From the NCBI GenBank assembly GCA_016286835.1, contig JAEEUD010000066.1, positions 1 through 8,529 of the forward strand: a DNA stretch of 8,529 nt, in the 5' to 3' direction. Source of the DNA: Pyramidobacter sp. (GTDB lineage: Bacteria; Synergistota; Synergistia; Synergistales; Dethiosulfovibrionaceae). The first letter of the stretch is position 1. Each line of letters opens with the position of its first letter. The notes beneath the pieces are model-generated. The model searched no databases. It was given only the letters and a program-made list of their open reading frames with translations, and was not told the DNA's origin. Positions 1 to 4,749 of the stretch are shown one piece after another. The translations under genes were made by a program, and so were the position numbers.

Positions 1-304
1 GCAGGCCCTGCAGCACCGCGCCCGACACGGCCAGCAGACCTCCTGCGCCCATCGCTGCGAGCGCCCGCGGCACGCGCACGGCGCGGACCACAAGTGCCTC
101 CGGCGTTGCCGCCTCGGCAGGCGAAAGAGAAGGGGAGAGCAGATGAAAAACGCGGGAGAGCGGAATAGCCCACTCTCCCTGCGCGACCCGCCACAGACCG
201 GTGAGGAGCAGGAGCGCGCACAAACTTGCGCCGAGGGCGGCCCAGCGCCGGCGGCGTCTTTGCAGATAGCGTTCCAGCCCCTCGGCCGGCGACGGAATGT
301 TCAT
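1..304 (-). CDS. BtuC/FecCD-family ABC transporter permease, N-terminal part (runs off left edge)
   Basis: Inner-membrane permease of the FecCD/BtuC family, which imports corrinoids, haem or ferric siderophores with a periplasmic binding protein and an ATPase. The 101 visible residues start at the ATG at 304-302. They show a cytoplasmic Arg-rich stretch (residues 16-20, RRRRR), a first membrane helix at about 21-40, and the family signature VRVPRALAAMGAGGLLAVSG at about 76-95, followed by AVLQG, where the family normally continues Q-x-x-x-x-NPLA. The start lies 4 nt after the stop of cbiK (311-309), so the two are almost certainly cotranscribed and coupled. AGG just before the ATG is the only ribosome-binding-like sequence. 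Because the unit is under a cobalamin riboswitch, corrinoid or cobalt-complex uptake (BtuC-like) is the best guess for substrate, but sequence alone cannot separate this from haem or siderophore. The family assignment is firm; the substrate is inference. Confidence 0.88.
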   Translation of the reverse strand, partial: MNIPSPAEGLERYLQRRRRRWAALGASLCALLLLTGLWRVAQGEWAIPLSRVFHLLSPSLSPAEAATPEALVVRAVRVPRALAAMGAGGLLAVSGAVLQGL

Positions 305-308
305 GATC

Positions 309-1199
309 CTACTTCAGCGCGGCCTTCAGGTGCTCGACGAACGCGGCGGCGATGCCGGCGTCCTCGCCCAGACCCTTGATCATCGTCTCGACGGCGAAGC
401 CTTCCTTCTTGAGGATGCTGTACCACGACTCAGGATCATCTTTGTCGGCCATGTCGTTGTTGGCGTGGTCGCCCGCGACGATCATGAGGGGCGAAAGCAG
501 TGCCTTCTTCAGACCGGCCTTTTTCAGCTCCACGACCACGTCCTCGATCAGAGGAGTGTTCTCGACCGTGCCGATGAAGAAGCGGCCGTCGGCCTTCTTG
601 TCAAGCGCTACCTGCAGCTGGCTGTACATGGCGTTGGCGATGTGGTGCGGCGTGCCGTGACCCATCAGCACGACGGCTGTGCCGGCGGGGACTTTGGCGA
701 AGCGCTTGATGAGGATGTCGGCCATCTCGTCGCAGGCTTCGACGCTCGACAGGAAAGTCTTGCCGAGGCGCAGGTCCTTGAAGCCGTACTTGCCCGTCAG
801 CGTCTTCCAGGCATCGACGACGTTCTTGATCTCGTCGTACTCGGCGCCGGGAATGATGTGCGTGGGCATCACGCAGACATTCTTGAAGCCTTCGTCGTTC
901 AGCGCGGCCAGCGCCTGCACCGGCGTGGGCGGAACGTTCTTCTTGCCCTCGCGCGTCAGCTTGCGGCGGATGATGTTCGACGTGAACGCCAGGCGCACGT
1001 CAGCGCCGGGGAACGCCTTTTTGGCGGCGTTGACGAGGTTGTCGATGGCCTTGCGGGCGCTGGGCATCGACGTGCCGAACGCCGTGATAAGGATGGCCTG
1101 CTTGTCGGCGGCTTCCTTCTTTTTGGGCGCGGCGCAGGCGCAGGAAGCGAAGACGGTGGAAGCGGCAAGGAGCGCGATCAGAACGGACTTGTAAGACAT
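309..1199 (-). CDS. cbiK: Exported sirohydrochlorin cobaltochelatase, CbiK/CbiKp type
   Basis: Class II chelatase that inserts Co2+ (or Fe2+ in vitro) into sirohydrochlorin. 296 aa. Residues 1-24 look like an export signal: Lys4, hydrophobic core 6-18, then FASCACAA. Cleavage could be by signal peptidase I after ACA, or Cys20 could be a lipidated cysteine with an atypical lipobox. The mature domain begins AILITAFGTSMPSARKAI (35-52), typical of CbiK. Likely metal ligands and catalytic residues are His181 in MGHGTPHH and His245 in GDHANND, with His114/Glu120 in MPTHIIPGAEY lining the cleft. The protein is longer than cytoplasmic CbiK by about the signal length, like the periplasmic CbiKp of Desulfovibrio vulgaris. 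An in-frame TGA three codons upstream of the ATG at 1199 fixes the start. The only ribosome-binding match, AAAGG, lies 12 nt away, so initiation may be weak. It is first gene after a B12 riboswitch and lies 4 nt before an ABC permease, which favours a role in cobalt, corrinoid or tetrapyrrole acquisition over cytoplasmic B12 synthesis. Confidence 0.93.
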   Translation of the reverse strand: MSYKSVLIALLAASTVFASCACAAPKKKEAADKQAILITAFGTSMPSARKAIDNLVNAAKKAFPGADVRLAFTSNIIRRKLTREGKKNVPPTPVQALAALNDEGFKNVCVMPTHIIPGAEYDEIKNVVDAWKTLTGKYGFKDLRLGKTFLSSVEACDEMADILIKRFAKVPAGTAVVLMGHGTPHHIANAMYSQLQVALDKKADGRFFIGTVENTPLIEDVVVELKKAGLKKALLSPLMIVAGDHANNDMADKDDPESWYSILKKEGFAVETMIKGLGEDAGIAAAFVEHLKAALK

Positions 1200-1230
1200 A
1201 ACGCATCAAAACCTTTCATGTAAAATTGTC

Positions 1231-1246
1231 CCGGCCGCATGGCCGG
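1231..1246 (-). promoter_or_regulatory. GC-rich hairpin in the cbiK leader, near the start codon
   Basis: On the minus strand CCGGCC and GGCCGG form a perfect 6-bp stem with loop ATGC. It lies between the leader terminator and the cbiK start codon, about 30 nt before the ATG. There is no T-run after it, so it is not a terminator. The left arm repeats a motif at 1299-1306 (GGCCGGCC) on the other side of the terminator, so the right arm could pair with either copy. It may be part of the expression platform or shape access to the start codon. The structure is visible; the role is inference. Confidence 0.5.
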
Positions 1247-1256
1247 AAAGGGACAC

Positions 1257-1282
1257 AAAAAAAGAGACGCGGACCTGCGTCC
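1257..1282 (-). terminator. Intrinsic terminator in the cobalamin riboswitch leader
   Basis: Read on the minus strand, GACGC (1281-1277) pairs with GCGTC (1270-1266), extended by one G-U pair at 1282/1265, around a 6-nt loop. Seven T follow at 1263-1257. It sits about 80 nt after the aptamer and about 58 nt before the cbiK ATG, the usual position for a transcriptional expression platform. The expected logic is that B12 binding favours this hairpin and stops transcription before cbiK. The stem is short, so its strength is uncertain. Confidence 0.72.
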
Positions 1283-1359
1283 GAATCCCTCCTCGTATGG
1301 CCGGCCCCGATGGTCAGCCGCCCAGGAGTTCGCCCACGCAAACATTCCCCCTTTTCAAG

Positions 1360-1504
1360 CTCCGTGTCTGAAAATATTCTGGCTTCTCATCGTCCTCATC
1401 CGAGCCTTCCCGAACCGCACGGCGGTCAGTGACATCATTCGGATTCGTCCGAGTTACAGCGGCGGGGCCGCGCCGGATTTTCACCGGCTTCCTTTCAGAC
1501 GGAG
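1360..1504 (-). promoter_or_regulatory. Cobalamin (AdoCbl) riboswitch aptamer
   Basis: The minus strand carries the hallmark core of the cobalamin riboswitch (Rfam RF00174 family). It has GGAAGCCGGTGAAAATCCGG followed by CGCGGCCCCGCCGCTGTAA (together about 1490-1453), and later GAAGCCAGAATATT (about 1386-1373), the B12-box end. The ends close in a P1 stem: CTCC plus GTCTGAAA at 1504-1493 pairs with TTTCAGAC and GGAG near 1373-1360, leaving a 2-nt bulge. The aptamer is about 145 nt and lies about 15 nt after the predicted transcription start. A leader terminator follows at 1282-1257. It should repress the cbiK-permease unit when cobalamin is plentiful. Identification rests on recognised conserved blocks plus the closing stem. 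Confidence 0.95.
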
Positions 1505-1525
1505 TTCTGTGTTCGATTTGCGCGT

Positions 1526-1554
1526 ATTATAGCATGCGAAGCGTTTCACTTCAA
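1526..1554 (-). promoter_or_regulatory. Sigma70-type promoter for the riboswitch-cbiK unit
   Basis: On the minus strand TTGAAG (1554-1549) and a perfect TATAAT (1531-1526) are separated by exactly 17 bp. TGC directly before the -10 makes it an extended -10 promoter. Transcription should start near 1519, giving a ~320 nt leader that begins just before the aptamer. This is the best promoter match in the window. It overlaps the inverted repeat at 1540-1563, implying additional control by a DNA-binding protein. Confidence 0.85.
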
Positions 1555-1563
1555 TGAAACGCT
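1540..1563. repeat. Perfect 9-bp inverted repeat around the -35 box, candidate operator
   Basis: AGCGTTTCA (1540-1548) and TGAAACGCT (1555-1563) are perfect inverted arms separated by 6 bp. Those 6 bp are exactly the -35 hexamer of the cbiK promoter (1554-1549 on the minus strand). A bound dimer would block RNA polymerase. The repeat is upstream of the predicted start of transcription, so it would not act as an RNA hairpin in the leader. I do not recognise the motif as a Fur, NikR or standard Crp/Fnr site. Function is inferred from position and symmetry. Confidence 0.6.
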
Positions 1564-1665
1564 AATTCCAAATCTTTACAAAGACAAGGCGGTTTAAAAA
1601 CATTCTGTATGGGATGCCCCAGCGAAATGTCTGACAGAATGATACAAAAAAGTTTTTCGTGGAAC

Positions 1666-1706
1666 AAAAAACGCGGCCGGAAAGGAAAACTCCCTTCCGG
1701 CCGCGT
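1666..1706 (-). terminator. Strong intrinsic terminator after the flavin oxidoreductase gene
   Basis: On the minus strand a 12-bp perfect stem, ACGCGGCCGGAA (1706-1695) with TTCCGGCCGCGT (1682-1671), encloses a loop that has a further 3-bp GGA/TCC pairing. Six T follow at 1671-1666. It begins 17 nt after the stop codon at 1724. There is no T-run on the plus-strand side, so it acts in one direction. The rest of 1564-1723 holds nothing else I can support. Confidence 0.92.
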
Positions 1707-1723
1707 GCGTTATGACTGTCGGA

Positions 1724-2815
1724 TCAATGCGCCGCTACGGCGTCCTTGCCGAAGAGATCGGCGAAAATCTCGCGCACCGACTGGATCTTATCGACGCGCC
1801 AGACGTTGCTGCCGCAGAAGAACAGACCTTCGTTCCAGTTGCCCTGCAGCGCCTCGATCAGCGCGCGGGCGATGCAGAACGTCTTGTGTGTGGCGCGGTA
1901 CACGCAGTGCGCCAGACAGTTGGCGATGCACGGGTCGTTGTGGTCGATGTTGGCCAGATACTGCTCGACCATCGGACTGCGCAGCGCCCTCCCGGGCAGC
2001 CCGCAGGGGCTGTTGATCAGCACGACGTCCTCCTTTTTGGCGTTGACGTAGGCCTGCTTGAACGCGTCCGAAGCGTCGCCTTCGGCCGAAGCCGCAAACC
2101 TCGTGCCCATCTGCACGCCGCTGGCTCCCAGCTCAAACGCGTGCAGCATCTCGGAACGGTCGAAAATGCCGCCCGCGGCGATCACGGGAATGTTCAGCTT
2201 GATCTCCTTCAGCCACGCGACCAGCTCGGGGATCACCGTTTCCAGCGAGAGCGATTTGTCGTCTACCTGCTCGATCTTCGAGGCGCCCAGGTGTCCGCCG
2301 GCGGAGTTCGGCGTCTCAACGACGAACGCGTCGGGCGCGCGATTGTAGCTTTTCATCCAGCGGCGCACGATCAGCGAGGCCGCTTTCAGACTGCTGACGA
2401 TGGGGACCAGCGCCACATCCGGGAAATCCTTCGTGATCTCCGGCAGTTTCAGGGGCAGTCCGGCGCCCGAGATGATGATGTCGATGCCCGCCTCGCACAC
2501 CGCACGCACCTGCTGCTCATAGTCCTGGAGGGCACACATGCAGTTGGCCGCGAGGATGCCGCCTTTGGCTTTTTCGCGCGCTTTCGCCACGGCTTCCTTC
2601 AGCGCTTCCACGTTCTTGCGGAAGAAATTGTCCACGCTGCACGTCATCGACGCCATGCCGATGCCGACTGTTGCCAGCGTGCCGATGCCTCCTTCCGCCG
2701 CGACCGACCCGGAGAGGTTCGGTCCTGAGATGAGAACGCCCATCCCGCCCTGGATGACGGGAAACTTCGGCACGTACTTGCCGATCTTCAGCGTTGGCAG
2801 TTTGTCAAATACCAT
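1724..2815 (-). CDS. NAD(P)H-dependent flavin oxidoreductase, nitronate monooxygenase/FabK-like family
   Basis: FMN-dependent TIM-barrel enzyme, 363 aa, a normal full length for the family. Visible motifs are the N-terminal FMN strand IQGGMG (21-26), GGHLG with the candidate catalytic His175 (173-177), the phosphate-binding AAGGI (213-217), and GASGVQMGTRF (230-240). GLPGRALRSP (272-281) and FCGSNVWRVDKIQSV (333-347) are typical of the larger anaerobe-type members. The C-terminal part is rich in cysteine (Cys296, 300, 304, 314, 334), spaced C-x3-C-x3-C at first. Members oxidise alkyl nitronates with O2, or act as FabK-type enoyl-ACP reductases. In an anaerobe the oxygen-using reaction is doubtful, and without fatty-acid genes nearby FabK is not supported either, so the substrate is unknown. 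The start at 2815 is set by AAAGGAG at 2831-2825, 9 nt upstream. The gene has its own promoter and terminator and is probably transcribed alone. Confidence 0.9.
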   Translation of the reverse strand: MVFDKLPTLKIGKYVPKFPVIQGGMGVLISGPNLSGSVAAEGGIGTLATVGIGMASMTCSVDNFFRKNVEALKEAVAKAREKAKGGILAANCMCALQDYEQQVRAVCEAGIDIIISGAGLPLKLPEITKDFPDVALVPIVSSLKAASLIVRRWMKSYNRAPDAFVVETPNSAGGHLGASKIEQVDDKSLSLETVIPELVAWLKEIKLNIPVIAAGGIFDRSEMLHAFELGASGVQMGTRFAASAEGDASDAFKQAYVNAKKEDVVLINSPCGLPGRALRSPMVEQYLANIDHNDPCIANCLAHCVYRATHKTFCIARALIEALQGNWNEGLFFCGSNVWRVDKIQSVREIFADLFGKDAVAAH

Positions 2816-2861
2816 CGTTCGACTCTCCTTTCCCCGCGCAAAATCGCGGAGTTCGATAAAA

Positions 2862-2874
2862 CCGCATCATGCGG
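2862..2874. repeat. 13-bp palindrome at the predicted transcription start of the flavin oxidoreductase gene
   Basis: CCGCAT and ATGCGG arms flank a single central base. The palindrome begins a few bases after the predicted start (about 2876) of the minus-strand transcript. It could be an operator or, as RNA, a small 4-bp hairpin with a 5-nt loop followed by TTTT at the very 5' end of the message. A second small stem (CCGCG/CGCGG around 2849-2834) lies directly before the ribosome binding site. Role is inference. Confidence 0.4.
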
Positions 2875-2882
2875 CTGATATG

Positions 2883-2911
2883 AATATAAAACGCAAAAGG
2901 CCGAAGCGCAA
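2883..2911 (-). promoter_or_regulatory. Probable promoter of the flavin oxidoreductase gene
   Basis: On the minus strand TATATT (2888-2883, five of six consensus bases) lies 17 bp after TTGCGC (2911-2906, matching TTG only). The start would be near 2876, giving a ~60 nt leader to the ATG at 2815. The flanking stretch 2880-3000 is clearly AT-richer than the genes, as expected for a promoter region. A second possible pair lies farther upstream (TATATT near 2976-2971) and cannot be excluded. Confidence 0.55.
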
Positions 2912-3079
2912 GAGTTTTTTGTCCCGTTTCTCCCTTTGAGTAATAATGGAATTATTTTTCCGATTTGTGTGAGAATATAAAGATAAAAAACACTGCGACG
3001 CAAAAGGTGGAAACTTAAGACGTATTTTCTGCGACTTTGTCCTCAACGAGCGTGCTTTCCGCCGGGTGGAAAGGATACG

Positions 3080-3119
3080 AAAAACGTCGCTCGCGAAAGA
3101 TATTTCACGGGCGACGCTT
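3080..3119 (-). terminator. Long intrinsic terminator after the efflux adaptor gene
   Basis: On the minus strand AAGCGTCGC (3119-3111) pairs with GCGACGTTT (3090-3082) including one G-U pair. After a single C-A mismatch, CGTGAAA (3109-3103) pairs with TTTCGCG (3098-3092) around a 4-nt loop TATC. The stem is about 16 bp and runs into a T-run at 3084-3080. It begins about 53 nt after the stop codon at 3173 and isolates the adaptor gene from the flavin oxidoreductase gene. The remaining 3120-3172 shows nothing recognisable. Confidence 0.85.
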
Positions 3120-3172
3120 GAAGTTGCACTTTATAACAACAGTTTGGGGGCAGGCTAAAAGAGTTTACGGCC

Positions 3173-4303
3173 TTATTCGATCACGCGCACGTGTGATCGT
3201 TCGTTCAGGCCTCGTGCGCCTTCGCTGACGATCAGGTCGCCGGGGGAGAGCTCGCCGGAGACGAGGATGGATTCGCCGCGGAATTCGCCGGGCGTGACAG
3301 GGATCTTTTGCACGGCGCCGTCCTCAAGGCATTTCCACACGAATATTCCGCCCGTGACGTCGCCGCAAAGCGACTCCAGCGGCACGGTCAGACCGTTTTC
3401 GGCCGATGCGGCCTGCGCGGGCAGCATAGCGGTGACGAGCACGGTCATGCCGGGGAGGATACGTGCGTTCTCCGGCTGGGGCATGACGACAGTGGCCGGG
3501 TAGGTGCGCGTCCGCGGATCGGACTGCGTGCCGATCTCCTTGAACGTCGCCGTGAATTCGCGCCCCGGCAGCGCGTCAATGGTGACGCGCAGGGCAAGCC
3601 CCGCTGCGGCCGAGACATCCTGCGCGCTCATGCCGTTCGGCATCACGGCAAGGTTGGCGATGTCCTCTTCGGGAACGCGGACGACGATCTCGACGTTTTC
3701 CAGATTTTGCAGGCTGACGACGGGCTGTTTGGCCTGCACGTCCTGGTAGTTTTCAACGTGGCGGGCGACGATGACGCCGGAAAACGGCGCCCGCAGTTCC
3801 GTGTCGGCGAGGGCGTTCTGCGCGGCGCTGACGCCGGCTTCGGCAGTGCGCAGGGCAGAGCGGGCCACGTCGAGTGCGGTCTTGAACTGGTCATGCTGCG
3901 CCTGCGAGACGACTTTTTTCCGGTACAGCTCTTCATAGCGGCGGTAGTTGCTCTGGGCCTGATTGTATCGTGCGCCGGCCTGCGACATCTGGCTTCTGGC
4001 TTCGGCCAGGCGGGTGCGGTAGTCGCGCGGATCGATGCGGCCAAGCAGCTGCCCTTTTTTGACCCGAGCCCCCATCTCCACGGGGAATTCGACGAGCGGA
4101 CCGGGCACGCGGAAGGATAGGTTGACGCGACGCGAGCCCTGCACGGCTCCGTAATAATGGCGCACTTCACCGGGGCCGGACGCAGCAACGCGAACGGCAC
4201 GCACGGGAACGGGCGCTGTCGTTTCCGCGCAGCCGGCACAGGCCAGAAGCAGAGCGGCGGCAATGCTCACAGGGAAAAGAAAAGGACGCTTGATCTTCGT
4301 CAT
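3173..4303 (-). CDS. Lipoprotein efflux adaptor of the RND/MFP (AcrA/HlyD) family
   Basis: Periplasmic membrane-fusion subunit that links an inner-membrane pump to an outer-membrane channel. 376 aa from the ATG at 4303, chosen because GGAGA lies 9 nt upstream and a signal peptide follows at once. The open frame continues to 4663 but crosses the promoter. Residues 7-21 are hydrophobic and end LLACAGC, so Cys22 (LLAC) or Cys25 is probably lipidated. Domain order: first lipoyl half 58-93 (GARVKKGQLLGRIDP), alpha-helical coiled-coil hairpin about 95-168 rich in Ala, Gln and Arg, second lipoyl half 165-198 (ADTELRAPFSGVIVARHVE), beta-barrel about 205-295 (ending ILPGMTV), and membrane-proximal domain 300-376 (LSPGDLIVSEGARGL). 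The length is normal for AcrA-type adaptors. It is followed by a terminator and preceded by a divergent operon, so it is transcribed alone with no pump or channel gene adjacent. Substrate unknown. Confidence 0.92.
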   Translation of the reverse strand: MTKIKRPFLFPVSIAAALLLACAGCAETTAPVPVRAVRVAASGPGEVRHYYGAVQGSRRVNLSFRVPGPLVEFPVEMGARVKKGQLLGRIDPRDYRTRLAEARSQMSQAGARYNQAQSNYRRYEELYRKKVVSQAQHDQFKTALDVARSALRTAEAGVSAAQNALADTELRAPFSGVIVARHVENYQDVQAKQPVVSLQNLENVEIVVRVPEEDIANLAVMPNGMSAQDVSAAAGLALRVTIDALPGREFTATFKEIGTQSDPRTRTYPATVVMPQPENARILPGMTVLVTAMLPAQAASAENGLTVPLESLCGDVTGGIFVWKCLEDGAVQKIPVTPGEFRGESILVSGELSPGDLIVSEGARGLNERSHVRVIE

Positions 4304-4333
4304 TTGAACGGTTCTCCATTTCTTCGGCATGAT

Positions 4334-4354
4334 GAAAAAGTCTAGCACTTTTTC
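4334..4354. repeat. 8-bp inverted repeat over the -10 box of the adaptor promoter, candidate operator
   Basis: GAAAAAGT (4334-4341) and ACTTTTTC (4347-4354) are perfect inverted arms separated by 5 bp. The repeat covers the whole -10 hexamer (4344-4339) of the minus-strand promoter, the place where repressors of efflux genes often bind. A-tract arms are a simple sequence, so chance is possible. No regulator gene is adjacent. Confidence 0.5.
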
Positions 4355-4367
4355 TCTCCGCTGTGAA
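4339..4367 (-). promoter_or_regulatory. Promoter of the efflux adaptor gene
   Basis: On the minus strand TTCACA (4367-4362, five of six consensus bases) and TAGACT (4344-4339, four of six) are 17 bp apart. TGC before the -10 gives an extended -10. The start would be near 4332, about 29 nt before the ATG at 4303, with the ribosome binding site inside this short leader. Only about 50 bp separate it from the plus-strand promoter of the divergent operon. Confidence 0.65.
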
Positions 4368-4419
4368 GGGCGAAGCGGCACGACTTGCGCGGCGGCAATG
4401 GATTTGCGCCCTGTTTTGT

Positions 4420-4425
4420 GATAAT
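4420..4425 (+). promoter_or_regulatory. Probable -10 box for the six-gene plus-strand operon
   Basis: GATAAT matches five of six -10 bases and is preceded by TGT, as in an extended -10. No convincing -35 lies 16-18 bp upstream, so the promoter may depend on the extended -10 or on an activator. TTGTGA overlapping the box (4416-4421) resembles one half-site for Crp/Fnr-type regulators, but the opposite half is poor. The start would be near 4432, about 58 nt before the first ATG. Confidence 0.45.
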
Positions 4426-4458
4426 ATGCAAAAAGCGCCCCGGCGCGAATTTTGTTTA

Positions 4459-4480
4459 TTCCCGAACGCGGGAAAAGGAG
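4459..4480 (+). promoter_or_regulatory. Leader hairpin abutting the ribosome binding site of the His-rich gene
   Basis: TTCCCG (4459-4464) and CGGGAA (4469-4474) form a perfect 6-bp stem with loop AACG. AAGGAG follows immediately (4475-4480), 9 nt before the ATG at 4490. Upstream, a compact GC palindrome (GCGCCCCGGCGC, 4435-4446) may form a second small hairpin. The position could influence translation of the first gene, but nothing shows a ligand or regulator. Confidence 0.4.
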
Positions 4481-4489
4481 AGAACGATC

Positions 4490-4747
4490 ATGCACGATCC
4501 GCTGCTGAACCACGACGAGATCAGCAAGATGCAGAGCTGTCCCTGCCATATCGAAGACGAGCATCACCACGAACACGACCATTCGCACGGCCGGACGCGT
4601 CCGCAGCACGAGCACACACATGAGCACGGCGAGCACGTCCACGACGGGCGGCCGCACGTCCATCTGCCCGACGGCACGGTGCGCTACCTGGAAGAGGGCG
4701 AGCTGCCCACCGCGCCCAAACGCCGCCGCTGTCCCTCGGCAGAGTAG
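4490..4747 (+). CDS. His-rich small protein, probable metal-binding protein
   Basis: 85 aa, not matched to a named family by me. It contains 17 histidines, most of them in residues 20-58 in alternating His/acidic patterns: HIEDEHHHEHDHSH at 20-33, HEHTHEHGEHVH at 40-51, and HVH at 56-58. A CPC pair (Cys17-Cys19) stands just before the cluster. The C-terminal part (61-85) is ordinary, with DGTVRYLEEGELP and a basic end. There is no signal peptide or membrane helix, so it should be cytoplasmic. Such His-rich proteins commonly bind Ni, Co, Zn or Cu for storage or chaperoning; that role is inference. The start is chosen for AAGGAG 9 nt upstream. The open frame reaches back to 4385 but would cross the predicted promoter. 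It is the first gene of the operon, and the next gene begins 2 nt after its stop. Cobalt-related genes are elsewhere in the window but in a separate unit. Confidence 0.82.
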   Translation: MHDPLLNHDEISKMQSCPCHIEDEHHHEHDHSHGRTRPQHEHTHEHGEHVHDGRPHVHLPDGTVRYLEEGELPTAPKRRRCPSAE

Positions 4748-4749
4748 CC

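Noticed and set aside
1159..1219. Short overlapping upstream frame starting ATGAAAGGT before cbiK (13 codons, MKGFDALCLTSPF)
   Set aside because: It has no ribosome binding site and overlaps the cbiK start out of frame. It could matter for translation but cannot be supported from sequence alone.
297..1223. Long plus-strand open frame of 308 codons opposite cbiK
   Set aside because: Its product is Arg/His/Asp-rich with no family pattern, whereas the minus strand encodes an intact CbiK with catalytic histidines. It is a shadow frame of GC-rich coding DNA.
1712..2728. Plus-strand open frame of 338 codons opposite the flavin oxidoreductase gene
   Set aside because: The opposite strand has all family motifs, a ribosome binding site and a terminator. 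This frame begins beside the terminator hairpin and has no recognisable domain.
3178..3199. Palindrome CGATCAC / GTGATCG at the 3' end of the adaptor gene
   Set aside because: It lies inside the last codons and is not followed by a T-run. The real terminator is 60 nt farther on. It may be a chance product of codon choice.
3037..3228. Small plus-strand frame between the flavin oxidoreductase and adaptor genes
   Set aside because: It runs through the terminator hairpin at 3082-3119 and into the end of the adaptor gene, with no ribosome binding site or family match.
3308..4120. Plus-strand open frame of 270 codons opposite the efflux adaptor gene
   Set aside because: The composition is typical of an antisense shadow (His, Gly, Arg, Asp rich), and the adaptor on the minus strand is complete.
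4304..4663. N-terminal extension of the adaptor open frame by 120 codons
   Set aside because: It crosses the predicted promoter and the divergent gene. The ATG at 4303 has a ribosome binding site and opens directly on a lipoprotein signal peptide.
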